Source: Botryococcus braunii
Taxonomy: Eukaryota > Chlorophyta > Trebouxiophyceae
Length of the DNA: 55,000 bases
NCBI GenBank assembly: GCA_002005505.1
Contig: MVGU01000501.1
Span: 62,501-117,500, forward strand
Direction of reading: 5' to 3'
This document shows positions 43,955 through 52,855 of the stretch, piece after piece (the first letter of the stretch is position 1; each line of letters starts with the position of its first letter). A model generated the notes under the pieces. The model did no database searches, had not been told where the DNA came from, and saw nothing but the letters and a program-made list of their open reading frames with translations. A program made the translations under genes and the position numbers.

Positions 43955-44078
43955 GTACTGCAGTACGGTCACTGTGCAGTACCCCAGTGCATTTACGATA
44001 TGGCAGTACGGTTACTGTACAGTACCCCGAAGTGCATTTACAGTACAGCAGAACGGTCCGTGTGCAGTCCCCCTAGTG
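43955..44078. repeat. Three diverged ~42-bp tandem units
   Basis: The core GCAGTACGGT(C/T)ACTGT(G/A)CAGTACCCC plus AGTGCATTTAC recurs three times, the last weakly, just downstream of the proline-rich protein's stop. Each unit contains TACTGTACAGTA-like self-complementary bases. Confidence 0.8.
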
Positions 44079-44208
44079 CGGTCATCCTATGGGTGTATCG
44101 TTTATAGCAATTGTAACCGCACTAGAGACAGTGGGCATCACTGTCATACTGCCTCACTAGTTGGCTGGCAGTGGTTGGCGCTAGTGTGGCACAGTTAGCA
44201 CTAGTTAG

Positions 44209-44282
44209 CTGGCATGCACACATAGCCGTAAGGACAAGTCATGTGCACATGACTTTTCATACCGACTATGTGTGCGTGCCAG
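44209..44282. repeat. Nested hairpin, possible miniature element
   Basis: The outer arms CTGGCATGCACACATAG (44209-44225) and CTATGTGTGCGTGCCAG (44266-44282) pair with one mismatch. Inside, 44236-44255 is a perfect 20-bp palindrome (AAGTCATGTGCACATGACTT). Confidence 0.88.
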
Positions 44283-44334
44283 GGAACTCGTGTGTCCATT
44301 GAACACGCGAATGTACGCTGTGCATGACTTATCA

Positions 44335-44560
44335 TTACTTGTCGATCTGCGTGGCGGCCGAATTGTTGGTCAGATCCATCCTATCGTTTGGATCTTCCGA
44401 GGCAATTCCCATTGTTTCTAAATCTAATGTGTCAAGAAACTCTGAGCAGAGGTTCATGGAAACCCTGTTCCCTGGATAGAATGAAGCGTCTCTGAGAAGA
44501 TCAAAAAGAACGGTCCGCCTTATGTAATCAAGTTTGGGGGTTAAGGTTTCTCCAGGGCAT
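44335..44560 (-). CDS. Unrecognised open frame
   Basis: On the minus strand the stretch LDYIRRTVLFDLLRDASF, NRVSMNLCSEFLDTLDLE and SEDPNDRMDLTNNSAATQ looks like ordinary protein composition, ending at TAG. It has no proper start because the solo LTR lies upstream. I recognise no family. It may be a host exon or TE debris. Confidence 0.2.
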
Positions 44561-44605
44561 GTGGGGCCTGGGGGGCGGGGGGGACCCTGGGTAACGCCTT
44601 CACAC

Positions 44606-44868
44606 TGTAGCGATAACTTAGCGGAAGAGGTTTTTATGAGACTGTGAGACAGTTCGTGGTGTGAACGCAAAGAGTGTTACATGATTGATTCGCAGGTCCA
44701 CCCTTAAACCCATCCAGGGTTGAATGTACACTGTACTGCCACAGACGTGTAGTCGGGCAACCGAGCGAAGTACCTGAGCGAGGTTGTACCGCAAATCCAG
44801 ATCACATGGCAAGTCATAGAGCAATGCCAAGGACCATACTAGAGCATTATACCCTAGGAAATGCTACA
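44606..44868 (-). repeat. Solo chromovirus LTR
   Basis: It is a 263-bp copy of the chromovirus LTR (TGTAGC...GCTACA) flanked by CACAC on both sides (44601-44605 and 44869-44873). A solo LTR with a target duplication marks removal of a full element by LTR-LTR recombination. The orientation is given relative to copy C. Confidence 0.9.
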
Positions 44869-44879
44869 CACACACACAC

Positions 44880-45340
44880 ACACAAAACGGATTCGACCAA
44901 GGGCATGCAGCCCGAATGTGCCCAAGGAGTCCATCAGCATACACCGTGAATAAGGTGAGACTAATTGGGGAACCCTGGGTAACGCCCTCAACCGCAGCGT
45001 GGAAGGCTCCGGTCATGCCCCCGAAAAGAACCGTAAACGAACACCATCGTTTGTGGACCGTACCGCATGGATAAAGCCGTCAGCCACCCGGGGTGGCCCA
45101 CCCCTAGACGCCTGAGGGCCTCCCATAAGTAATGCCTGGGAACTCGATTATAGGCTTTGGACACAGCTAAGAAACAGCCATGTAGAGGGACAGTTGGCGT
45201 AGCTAAGTCATTAAAATATCGGAGAGCAAATATGGCATGTAACGTCAAAAAACTAGGGCGGAAACCACATTTGTCCTGACACCGAATTTGAGCATCTTCT
45301 AGATACCGAACGAGGCGGTTGTTCAAAAGCGAGGCCAACA
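44880..45340 (-). pseudogene. LINE RT-domain fragment
   Basis: The minus strand gives LLNNRLVRYLEDAQIRCQDK, CGFRPSFLTLHAIFALRY, AVSKAYNRVPRHYLWEALRR and, in another frame, GVTQGSPISLTLFTVYADG. All match LINE-1 ORF2 around RT motifs 1-4. The aspartate of motif A is changed (FLAVSKAYN for FLDLSKAYD). Frameshifts are present. It is truncated at both ends and near an A-rich tract (45419-45457). Confidence 0.85.
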
Positions 45341-45683
45341 CAAGAAGAAGGAAGAAGTGGTGTTTGGTGGACAATGCAGACTGATATAATGTTCCACTTT
45401 TTCCTCTACAGGCAAGCCAAAAAAAAAAAAAGGAAAAAAAAAAGGAGAAAAAAAAGGAATAGGGGCCCACAATCACCGATGAGATCATGCCCGCATCTTC
45501 ACCGGATTCTGCAAGGAAAGACTTGTGCAGCGACATCAGCGCTACATCATGATCATATTCGCAACTGCTCATCGAATCCTCTCATGTCAGACCTTGGCCC
45601 GTAACTCTGTAGTCAACTTACTATGACAGTGTATCGCAGCTGATATACTGTCATGACCACGAAGGTCGGCCCGCGGGAGGGGC

Positions 45684-46071
45684 TTGGCGTACAAGATCCT
45701 TGTTGAGGGAGATCTCTCCGACCCACCTGTGTTGCTTCTTCATGGCTTTCCGGATTCGCACAAGCGATGGGAATTTCAGGTGCTGTATAAACGAAGTTTC
45801 TGTGGCACTAAGGGTCAAGGACGATCGTTTGGGCCACTGCGTTGTTGTTCACACGTGTGCACCTACCGTCCGGGTTCTCTTCGGCTTGATTATTGTTATC
45901 TGCTGGCTGTTGACTTCAGATGGCACCGTTGGTAAAAGCACGATATCTTGTGATAGCCCCAGATTTGTTGGGGGCTGGGCTGACGGATAAGCCGCAAGAA
46001 ATAGAGCCGTACCATCTGACGCCCATAGCCGAGGATGTCCTTGACATCCTCGAAGCCCACTCCATAGACAG
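45684..46071 (+). CDS. Alpha/beta-hydrolase (epoxide-hydrolase-like), two exons, partial
   Basis: The first exon (to 45779) gives ILVEGDLSDPPVLLLHGFPD then SHKRWEFQ. The second (45920-46071) gives MAPLVKARYLVIAPDLLGAG then LTDKPQEIEPYHLTPIAEDV and LDILEAHSIDR. Together they match the start of the alpha/beta-hydrolase fold: the HGFPD oxyanion motif, W+..Q, and APDL.G.G.SDKP. The intron 45780-45919 is GT-AG in phase 0, and a donor (CAG|GTACAG) follows at 46072 in phase 2. The nucleophile exon is not found nearby. A LINE fragment and the copia element lie where the next intron would be, so the gene may continue beyond the window or be broken. The start of exon 1 is uncertain: upstream in frame is a TGA, and the annotated start is not an ATG. 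Confidence 0.6.
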
Positions 46072-46156
46072 GTACAGTTTTGCTCAAATTTCCTGGAATA
46101 TGAGGCAGATTTCTCCCTATTTCATAACTCTAAAGTGCTCTAGCACAATTTCGGCA

Positions 46157-46320
46157 ACCCCTTGAAGGACTTCTTGCCAGATAAAAGGTTACACAGATGG
46201 ACTCCGTTGTTGAAAGAGATGCATTAATTGCTGCCGTGCATGTTGTACAGCCGGGCAAGTGAACAACAGATGATGCTCATCGCCAACGAGCTCTAAGGAG
46301 CACAAATGGTTGGGTGAGAC
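46157..46320 (-). pseudogene. LINE ORF2 C-terminal fragment
   Basis: The minus-strand ELVGDEHHLLFTCPAVQHAR and QQLMHLFQQR, then a stop and PFIWQ, match the C-terminal zinc finger and tail of LINE-1 and LINE-2 (GDEHH(L/F)VF.C; QF(V/I)WQ). It is a short, stop-containing remnant inside the proposed hydrolase intron. Confidence 0.75.
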
Positions 46321-46432
46321 TGTGCATTTCGACGAAGGATTTTGAAAACATTTGTGAGGTCTACTGAAACCTGCATTTATTCCTGTTAAGTTGCCACGGG
46401 TGTACAGCCCCTCTGACATATATGCTGGAGTA

Positions 46433-46527
46433 TGAACACCATGGTGTTCATACTCCACACCATGGTGTTCATGCTCCACACCACATGGTGTTCACGCTCC
46501 ACAGCACACACTGGCCAGTGTGTGCTG
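46433..46527. repeat. Palindrome-rich repeats beside the copia insertion
   Basis: Three copies of CACCATGGTGTTCA(T/C)(A/G)CTCCA (one slightly longer) are followed by a 26-bp perfect palindrome at 46502-46527 (core CACACTGGCCAGTGTG). The copia element is inserted 18 bases further on. Confidence 0.88.
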
Positions 46528-46544
46528 GCAGCCAGCGCTATACC

Positions 46545-47238
46545 TGTTGAGTTCTGAACATTATTATTGAATGCCTTGTGCTTTAAGTGATCTTCACGTG
46601 TGCACTATTAGGATATGGGTCCATTGATAAAATAAGGTACCTTAAGATACAGTAGATTGTGGACGATTTCGAACATAAGGTACAGTCTGATCTAGATTAC
46701 ACGTTCGTCGAGTGAACTCTTAAGGCTGCCCCACCGGTGTGAATGCCAACTGGTTGTGAAAGATGCTGGGCATTGCCAGATGCTAGTCTTGTCCGACAGT
46801 TGTGCTTTATACTCAGCAGACAGGCGTATGGACTGCAGCTGGAGTAACATTGTATGCTGACGACCTGTCTGCCTCGTACAGGTACGGTGCGGCAGTGTGT
46901 GTTGTGTCATTGTTGCTATTGTGAGAGTGAACAAGCTTAGTGTACCCTGTAGTCACTTAAACAGACAAGGGATAGTGACTGTAGGGAGTATAGGCATGTA
47001 CTTGAACGTAGCCGCATAGAGCCTTATCTAGTAAGTGCTTGATCGATGCTTGAGTGCATTACAATGATGTAACGGAACTGGTTGTGAAAGATGCTGGGCA
47101 TTGCCAGATGCTAGTCTTGTCCGACAGTTGTGCTTTATACTCAGCAGACAGGCGTATGGACTGCAGCTGGAGTAACATTGTATGCTGACGACCTGTCTGC
47201 CTCGTACAGGGAAAGCCGATTGCCCATAACCTTTTACA
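46545..47238 (+). repeat. 5' LTR of the copia element
   Basis: It is 694 bp, TGTTGAGTTC...CCTTTTACA. It contains a 135-bp direct repeat (46748-46882 and 47076-47210) whose two copies are identical by eye. Confidence 0.95.
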
Positions 47239-47252
47239 GGTTATGGGCCCAC
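47239..47252 (+). other. Copia primer binding site (anticodon-half initiator tRNA-Met type)
   Basis: GGTTATGGGCCCAC directly after the LTR is complementary to the anticodon stem-loop of initiator tRNA-Met, as known for Drosophila copia and yeast Ty5. CCCATAACC at 47222-47230, inside the LTR end, can pair with it. Confidence 0.8.
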
Positions 47253-47628
47253 GCCCTTCCAGCTGAGCCAAGGAAAAGCAGGAGTGAAGGTCGTCTACGG
47301 ATGGGTCAGACGTAAGCGTCAACAAAGGAGCTCGAGCATGGCGCAGCGGCGCAAGGGAACTCGAGTGTACCAGGACCATTATCTTACTCACAGTTTATCT
47401 TTCTGAGAAATTCATAATTGAAGTTTTAGCTGTGCTTTATCATTCATCGACGTTGTCTAGAAGCACTGAGTGAGTCGGGCCGGACTCCGGCGCAAACTTC
47501 TGAGGGGAACATATCTGCTACTACTGTGCAAGACTGGCTGGTAAATTTCCATGACATGGAGGGAATTGTAGGGTATTGCTGCATTCCAGAAGTTTATGAG
47601 TAAGTTTGGCTGGTGAAGTGACAATAGT

Positions 47629-49605
47629 ATGACAAAAAGGGGCAAAGAAAAGGAAAGTAGCAGTGAAACAGCAATGTCTCAACCTGGAGAAGTCAGTGGG
47701 GCCACTCCAGGGCAGTCTATGACCGGGACACAATCAGCCACTGCAGAACCAAAGGTGGAGATTGACAAGGCAGCCTACATCCCCAATACCTCTAATCCAA
47801 AGATGACCGTCATGCTTGATGATGGAGGGCGCAATTTTGAATTTTGGTATGAAGCTTTGGAGGCGTGCGCAAACACCAAGGGGGTCAGAGCAGCTTTGGA
47901 GAGGCCAATGCCAGGGTCGGTGGAGAACTCAGCCATCAAGCAGTGGCTGATCCAGTCAGTTCCAGTCATCTGGCATTCGCAGATCTCATGCCACAAAGCA
48001 GCGTTCGACTTCATCACGTGGGTGAAGAACAGTCACACTGGAGGGAGCAACCAAGACATCAACCTTGAGTGGTACAAGGAAATGGAGCAGGGCATTAAGA
48101 CAGGGGAGACACTCAAGGTCTACCTCTACAGAATGATGGATCTGGCTACAAGTCTCAGAAACAACGCGTTCATCCTCTTGGACCACAATGTTGGGGAGCT
48201 GATGGTGAAGGGCCTCCCTCCTGTGCTGAGGCTCGAGTCCCTGGAGGTTATGGCAACCGACAAGCCGCCATTGGAGCTGATTCAAAGAATCCTGCGCGCC
48301 GCAGCCAGCCGTGGGTACAAGGACCCACCTGCAGAGGGAACACCTCAGGCCATGGCAGCTGCAGCAGTGGCTGGTCCCTCTGGGGGGGTAGCTAGAGCGT
48401 CATCAAGCGCTGGAGCTGCACCAGGAGTGGGAGCAGTACCGGGAGTTGGAGCAGCACTACCAGCAAACGAACAGCCTCTCGCTGGCCCCTCTGCAACTAC
48501 TTTTGGTGGCAGGGGGCGTGGACCTGGCAGGGCAAGAAGGCCCAGAGAGGAGCTTACATGCCACTTCTGCAAGGCAAAGGGCCACTTCATGACTGACTGC
48601 GGACCGCTCAGGCAGCTGCAGGCTCTGCATCAAAACATGCAAGCGGCAAGCGTTGGGCCTGCAGCTTACTGGGGCCAGGGAGGCCCACAGTCGTCTCCTC
48701 AAGCCTGGTGGGACCATGGATCTGGCCGGGGTGGCCCGCCTTCATCCGCTTCCAGCCCTGGACCACCTTCAGCATATAACTATCCAACAAGTCAACACAC
48801 GTTTCCGGGGTGGCATTTACCACCTCCACCCCCTCCTTCTGGTGAGGCGATGTTTATCTCTCTCAATGTGCTTGCCCCAACTTCGCATGGAGCTAGCAGC
48901 ACATCTTGGTTAATAGATAGTGGTGCCTCTGTGCATATAGTCAATGATCTCTCATTGCTCCATAATCCAGTTATGCATGGACAGCCTCTTCCTCTGCACT
49001 TGGCAACCTCAGACGCCAAGGGAGGAATCATTGCATCTGGGTCTGTATGCCTTGTGAATGCAAGGCACGAAGTATTCTGGCTGCACAATGTGCAGTGTGT
49101 TCCTTCTGCGCATACCAACCTCATTTCAGTCACTGGTGCAATTCAGGATGGAGCATCTTTCCTGACTGACACTGCAGGTGGTTACACAGCCATGAAGGGA
49201 CCTGAAGGGTGGTGTGGAGATATCACCCGCGCACGAGGTCTGTTTTTTTTGGAGTTTGTTAGTCCTGTCAGAGGGCAGCAAGTTGGCTGCAGACATATTG
49301 ATCACATGGCTGAGGCGTCTCATCTTAGGAAAGGACACGTGTGTAGCGAGAGATCTTTGTGGCATGCTAGGTTAGGTCATCCTGGTGCCAGCAGCATGCA
49401 GAGGTTCTCCAAGGAAGATCTGGTTACAGGAATCAATATCTCCCTTGCTCCCTGCTCTGAGTGCCCCAAGCACTGTGAATCGTGTATACAAGGGAAACAC
49501 TCCAGACCTCCTTTCCCTGTATCTTCCAGGCCTGCACATAACCCACTCGATAGAGTCCATGTGGATACTGTGGGTCCCCATATCACCCCCTGCCATCACA
49601 GGTGA
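47629..49605 (+). CDS. Copia Gag-protease-GAG-pre-integrase
   Basis: It has 658 residues from ATG 47629. Gag (about 50-230) has NFEFWYEALEACANTK and KVYLYRMMDLATSLRNNAF. Ala/Gly-rich linkers precede a CCHC knuckle CHFCKAKGHFMTDC (about 311). The protease active site is WLIDSGASVHIVND (about 427). The pre-integrase finger is LWHARLGHPGASSM...CSECPKHCESCIQGKHS (about 578-625). The frame then reaches the integrase start LDRVHVDTVGP and ends at TGA after a CCCC run at 49576-49579; the integrase continues in the next frame. Confidence 0.9.
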   Translation: MTKRGKEKESSSETAMSQPGEVSGATPGQSMTGTQSATAEPKVEIDKAAYIPNTSNPKMTVMLDDGGRNFEFWYEALEACANTKGVRAALERPMPGSVENSAIKQWLIQSVPVIWHSQISCHKAAFDFITWVKNSHTGGSNQDINLEWYKEMEQGIKTGETLKVYLYRMMDLATSLRNNAFILLDHNVGELMVKGLPPVLRLESLEVMATDKPPLELIQRILRAAASRGYKDPPAEGTPQAMAAAAVAGPSGGVARASSSAGAAPGVGAVPGVGAALPANEQPLAGPSATTFGGRGRGPGRARRPREELTCHFCKAKGHFMTDCGPLRQLQALHQNMQAASVGPAAYWGQGGPQSSPQAWWDHGSGRGGPPSSASSPGPPSAYNYPTSQHTFPGWHLPPPPPPSGEAMFISLNVLAPTSHGASSTSWLIDSGASVHIVNDLSLLHNPVMHGQPLPLHLATSDAKGGIIASGSVCLVNARHEVFWLHNVQCVPSAHTNLISVTGAIQDGASFLTDTAGGYTAMKGPEGWCGDITRARGLFFLEFVSPVRGQQVGCRHIDHMAEASHLRKGHVCSERSLWHARLGHPGASSMQRFSKEDLVTGINISLAPCSECPKHCESCIQGKHSRPPFPVSSRPAHNPLDRVHVDTVGPHITPCHHR

Positions 49606-50836
49606 ACGATATTGGGTCACTGTAGTGGATGAAAGTTCACACCAAGTTGCCTCCCTGCCTGTGAAGTCAAAGGATTGCATCCCAAAGGCTGTGATAGACC
49701 TGCTCCGTTTTTGGCAGACCCAACGAGGCACGATTGTGAAGTGTGTGAGGACTGACAGGGGTTCAGAGTTCCTGAACCAGCAATTCAAAGAGTTTTGTGC
49801 TCAGCAGGGCACTAAGATGGAGTCCTCAGCGCCCTACACGCCTCAGCAGAATGGGGTGGCGGAGAGGATGAATAGGACCCTGAAGGAGCGAACAAGGACT
49901 CTGTTGGTCCATGCTGCAGCAGACCCTTCCCTGTGGAAGGAGGCGGTTGAGACAGCTACCCTCCTCTACAATGTGGGTCCTACTTCAGGCAGGTCCCTGA
50001 CCCCCATGGAATTATTCTTTGGTGTCAAACCTGATGTGTCTGTGCTGCGCACGTTTGGCTGTGTAGCCCATGTGCACATTCCCAGTGGCCAAAGGTCTGT
50101 TTTTGGGCCCAAGACCATCCCTGGGATGTTTACTGGTTATTGTCCCCAGTCTAAAGCGTATCGTGTGTACGTGGGGAATGGAGTGTGGAAGGAGAGTAGG
50201 GACGTCAGCTTTATCGAGCACTTGAGGGGGGCTGAGAGAGTGGGTCTATCAAAGGTCCAGCCTGGGTCTGTCTATGATTCTAGGATATCACCCCCCCTTG
50301 GCAGTGAGAATCTGGCAACGCCTCAAGCAATTCCCGCTGCTGTTCCACCCACGTTCTGGGATGAGGAGGATGACCATGGAGTGGAGACACTTTCCACTGG
50401 GGCTCCTGGGACCTCTGGACTTTGTGCTGGGGATCAGTCTGGAGACGGGACCATAGCAGCACATGACCAAGGAACCCCCACCAGCCTGGATTCTACTGTT
50501 GGGACCCCAGAACCATCTCAGCACTCGTGGTCGGTGCTTGAGCATATGCAGAATCTTGCCAGGGGGGGTGTAGAAACTCAATCCCAGGTAGAAAAAATGC
50601 AGAAGGTACAAGAGGGGTTGCGAATGCAGGGGAAGTCACAAATTCCCCTTCCTCCAGGGACCACCCTTACAAGGGAGCAGCGTTATGTACAGCGCGTGGC
50701 TAGGAGAGAGCATTCTGACATCCCATTGCATGCCCCTGACCCAGGTCAGGCAATTGTGAGTGAGCCAAACATGGTTGGTCTCCCTGATATGCAGGGGCAG
50801 GGTCGAGGCTATGTTCGGTGCAGATGTAAGAGATGA
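49580..50836 (+). CDS. Copia integrase core
   Basis: From the CCCC run onward this frame reads AITGERYWVTVVDESSHQ, RTDRGSEFLNQQFKEF (second catalytic Asp) and YTPQQNGVAERMNRTLKERT (catalytic Glu). Then come PMELFFGVKPDVSVLRTFGC and the copia-type SGQRSVFGPKTIPGMFTGY. The first catalytic Asp (VDTVGP) sits in the previous frame. A long linker with EQRYVQRVARREHSD ends at TGA 50834-50836, while the RT frame opens at 50760. Confidence 0.88.
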   Translation: MSPPAITGERYWVTVVDESSHQVASLPVKSKDCIPKAVIDLLRFWQTQRGTIVKCVRTDRGSEFLNQQFKEFCAQQGTKMESSAPYTPQQNGVAERMNRTLKERTRTLLVHAAADPSLWKEAVETATLLYNVGPTSGRSLTPMELFFGVKPDVSVLRTFGCVAHVHIPSGQRSVFGPKTIPGMFTGYCPQSKAYRVYVGNGVWKESRDVSFIEHLRGAERVGLSKVQPGSVYDSRISPPLGSENLATPQAIPAAVPPTFWDEEDDHGVETLSTGAPGTSGLCAGDQSGDGTIAAHDQGTPTSLDSTVGTPEPSQHSWSVLEHMQNLARGGVETQSQVEKMQKVQEGLRMQGKSQIPLPPGTTLTREQRYVQRVARREHSDIPLHAPDPGQAIVSEPNMVGLPDMQGQGRGYVRCRCKR

Positions 50837-52835
50837 GAGTAGTGGGTTAGACATGCCAGCAGCAGGGGAAGCTGGTGCCCAATCCCAGTCACTGGCTAGT
50901 CATGCTTATGGTGTGCAGGCTGACATTGTAGGCGCAGCTCAGGCAAGTCTGGGTGGTGTGCCCAAGTGTGAGTCCAGGAGAGAGAGAGAGCTGCTGCTCC
51001 CCTCTGCATTGCGGAAGGTGCGAGAATGTAAGGGTGCTGCACATGAGTCCAGTAGTCAAGGAGAGAGAGAGAGACTTGAGAAGGAATCAGATAATCCCGG
51101 CAGTACTGCCCAGTCCCAGCATAAGGTACATAATGTACCTTATTCTGGCAACCAGGGAGAGAGAGAGAGAGAAGGGAACAGCACCAGTAAGGCTGACAGC
51201 CCTGCTGCACCACAGCATAAGGTACAGAGTGTACCTTCTGTCAGGTTGGGAAAAGTTCACGTACCCTCAAACTTGAGGGAAGCCCAACGCTCACCTCAGT
51301 GGGAGTTTTGGCAGCAGGCAATGCAAGAGGAGATGGAGTCTTTAGACACCCATGAGGTTATGCAGTATGTGGAAAGACCCCATGGGCAGAAAGTTATCCC
51401 TGTTCATTGGATTTTTTCTACAAAAAACGATGCACATGGGAATGTCACTCGGTTTAAAGCAAGATTGGTTGCCCAGGGTTGCAGACAGATTCCTGGTATA
51501 GATGTTGGTGAGGTTTTTGCGCCTACCAGCAGCTATGGTGCTAGGAGAGCTGTGCTGGCAGTGGCTGCCACACAAAATCTTGAGATCCACCAAGTGGATA
51601 TCAAGACAGCTTTTCTCAATGGGGAGTTGGAGGAAGAGGTCTATGTGACCCAACCACCAGGATTTGAGAATGGCAACACGAGAGTTGTGTGCAAGCTCAG
51701 GAAGGCACTCTACGGTCTTAAACAAGCCCCACGGGCTTGGCACAAGACCTTGAGCGACAAGTTGAGCGTGATGGGGTATAGTGTGTGCAAGAGCGACGCT
51801 GGGGTATACATCAGGAGGGCCCCTGATGGTAATCTGTCGTTTATTCTTGTTTATGTCGATGATCTTCTCATAGTTGCCAGAGTGGTTGCAGAGATTGAGT
51901 GGGGGAAAGAGTTATTGAAGAAGGACTTCACCATCCATGATTTGGGAGAGGTGAATGATTTCCTGGGGTGTCAGGTCCTACGCAATAGAGTTCAGGGCAC
52001 TATTTCCATGAGTTGCACTCCCAAGATTGATGCTCTTGTGGAGAAGTTTGGCGTTGCTGATGATGGGCGTGTGATTGATACCCCCATGTCCAAGGACTTC
52101 GTGGCTAGCAGCAGACCCGAGTCCTCAGATGGTATGTCACATGGGGCTGGTACCCCTCTGCCACCTGGTCATCGATACTGCGAGTTAATTGGATCGTTGC
52201 TGTACATAGCCAATACGACCCGGCCTGACATTTCTCAGGCTGTTGGAGTGTTGTCAAGGTATAGAATGACACCCACTACCTCACACTGGAATGAGGCCAT
52301 TCGAGTGCTGAAGTACTTGAGAGATACCAGAGAGTTAGCTCTTACTCTGGGTGGAAAGGGCCCTGAGCTAGAAGGCTATGTTGATGCCGACTATGCTGGG
52401 GACCTGGACCACAGGTATTCCACCACTGGCTATGTTCTATCAGTCTATGGTAGTGCCGTGGTTTGGGGAAGCAAGAAGCAGAGCTCAGTTGCTACCTCAA
52501 CTGTGCAAGCTGAGTTTATGGCAGCTGGCCATATTGTGAAGGAAGCCAACTGGCTAAGGGGCTTCTTGGAAGAGATAGGGGCTGCACCTTGGAGGGTCAA
52601 AATTTTCTGTGACAACCAAGGATGCATTTCTAATTTACGGAACCCCCTGTATTCCAAATTCACAAAGCACGTTGCAGTAAGCTTCCACTACGCTAGGGAA
52701 GCTATGGCACTTGGGCAGGTAGATATCCTCTATGTGGAATCTGCTCGCAATGTGGCTGACATTATGACCAAGCCACTTGCCAAGCCCGTGTTTGTTGGTC
52801 ATCGTGATTCACTAGGTTTGAGAAGATACACATAA
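50760..52835 (+). CDS. Copia reverse transcriptase and RNase H
   Basis: The frame opens after a TGA at 50757-50759. A repetitive Glu/Arg/Ser linker is followed by RT: VHWIFSTKNDAHGNVTRFKA, QVDIKTAFLNGELEEEVYV, LYGLKQAPRAWHKTL, and LVYVDDLLIV (about 365). LIGSLLYIANTTRPDISQAV follows. RNase H has GYVDADYAGDLDHRYSTTGY (about 541), SSVATSTVQAEFMAAG and FCDNQGCI. It ends LRRYT then TAA, 20 bases before the 3' LTR. All catalytic residues are visible. Confidence 0.92.
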   Translation: MSQTWLVSLICRGRVEAMFGADVRDESSGLDMPAAGEAGAQSQSLASHAYGVQADIVGAAQASLGGVPKCESRRERELLLPSALRKVRECKGAAHESSSQGERERLEKESDNPGSTAQSQHKVHNVPYSGNQGEREREGNSTSKADSPAAPQHKVQSVPSVRLGKVHVPSNLREAQRSPQWEFWQQAMQEEMESLDTHEVMQYVERPHGQKVIPVHWIFSTKNDAHGNVTRFKARLVAQGCRQIPGIDVGEVFAPTSSYGARRAVLAVAATQNLEIHQVDIKTAFLNGELEEEVYVTQPPGFENGNTRVVCKLRKALYGLKQAPRAWHKTLSDKLSVMGYSVCKSDAGVYIRRAPDGNLSFILVYVDDLLIVARVVAEIEWGKELLKKDFTIHDLGEVNDFLGCQVLRNRVQGTISMSCTPKIDALVEKFGVADDGRVIDTPMSKDFVASSRPESSDGMSHGAGTPLPPGHRYCELIGSLLYIANTTRPDISQAVGVLSRYRMTPTTSHWNEAIRVLKYLRDTRELALTLGGKGPELEGYVDADYAGDLDHRYSTTGYVLSVYGSAVVWGSKKQSSVATSTVQAEFMAAGHIVKEANWLRGFLEEIGAAPWRVKIFCDNQGCISNLRNPLYSKFTKHVAVSFHYAREAMALGQVDILYVESARNVADIMTKPLAKPVFVGHRDSLGLRRYT

Positions 52836-52844
52836 AGCATGCAG

Positions 52845-52855
52845 GCAAGGGGAAG
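52845..52855 (+). other. Copia polypurine tract
   Basis: GCAAGGGGAAG abuts the TGTTGAG start of the 3' LTR. Confidence 0.85.

Noticed and set aside
45001..45572. The minus-strand 194-residue frame as a host gene
   Set aside because: Its central part is LINE RT with a changed catalytic residue, and its N terminus comes from the A-rich tract.
45374..45604. Lys-rich frame at the A-rich tract
   Set aside because: It is driven by the A-run 45419-45457, with no domain.
46692..46934. Identical minus-strand frames in the copia LTRs (also 53003-53245)
   Set aside because: They are duplicated only because the LTR is duplicated; no domain.
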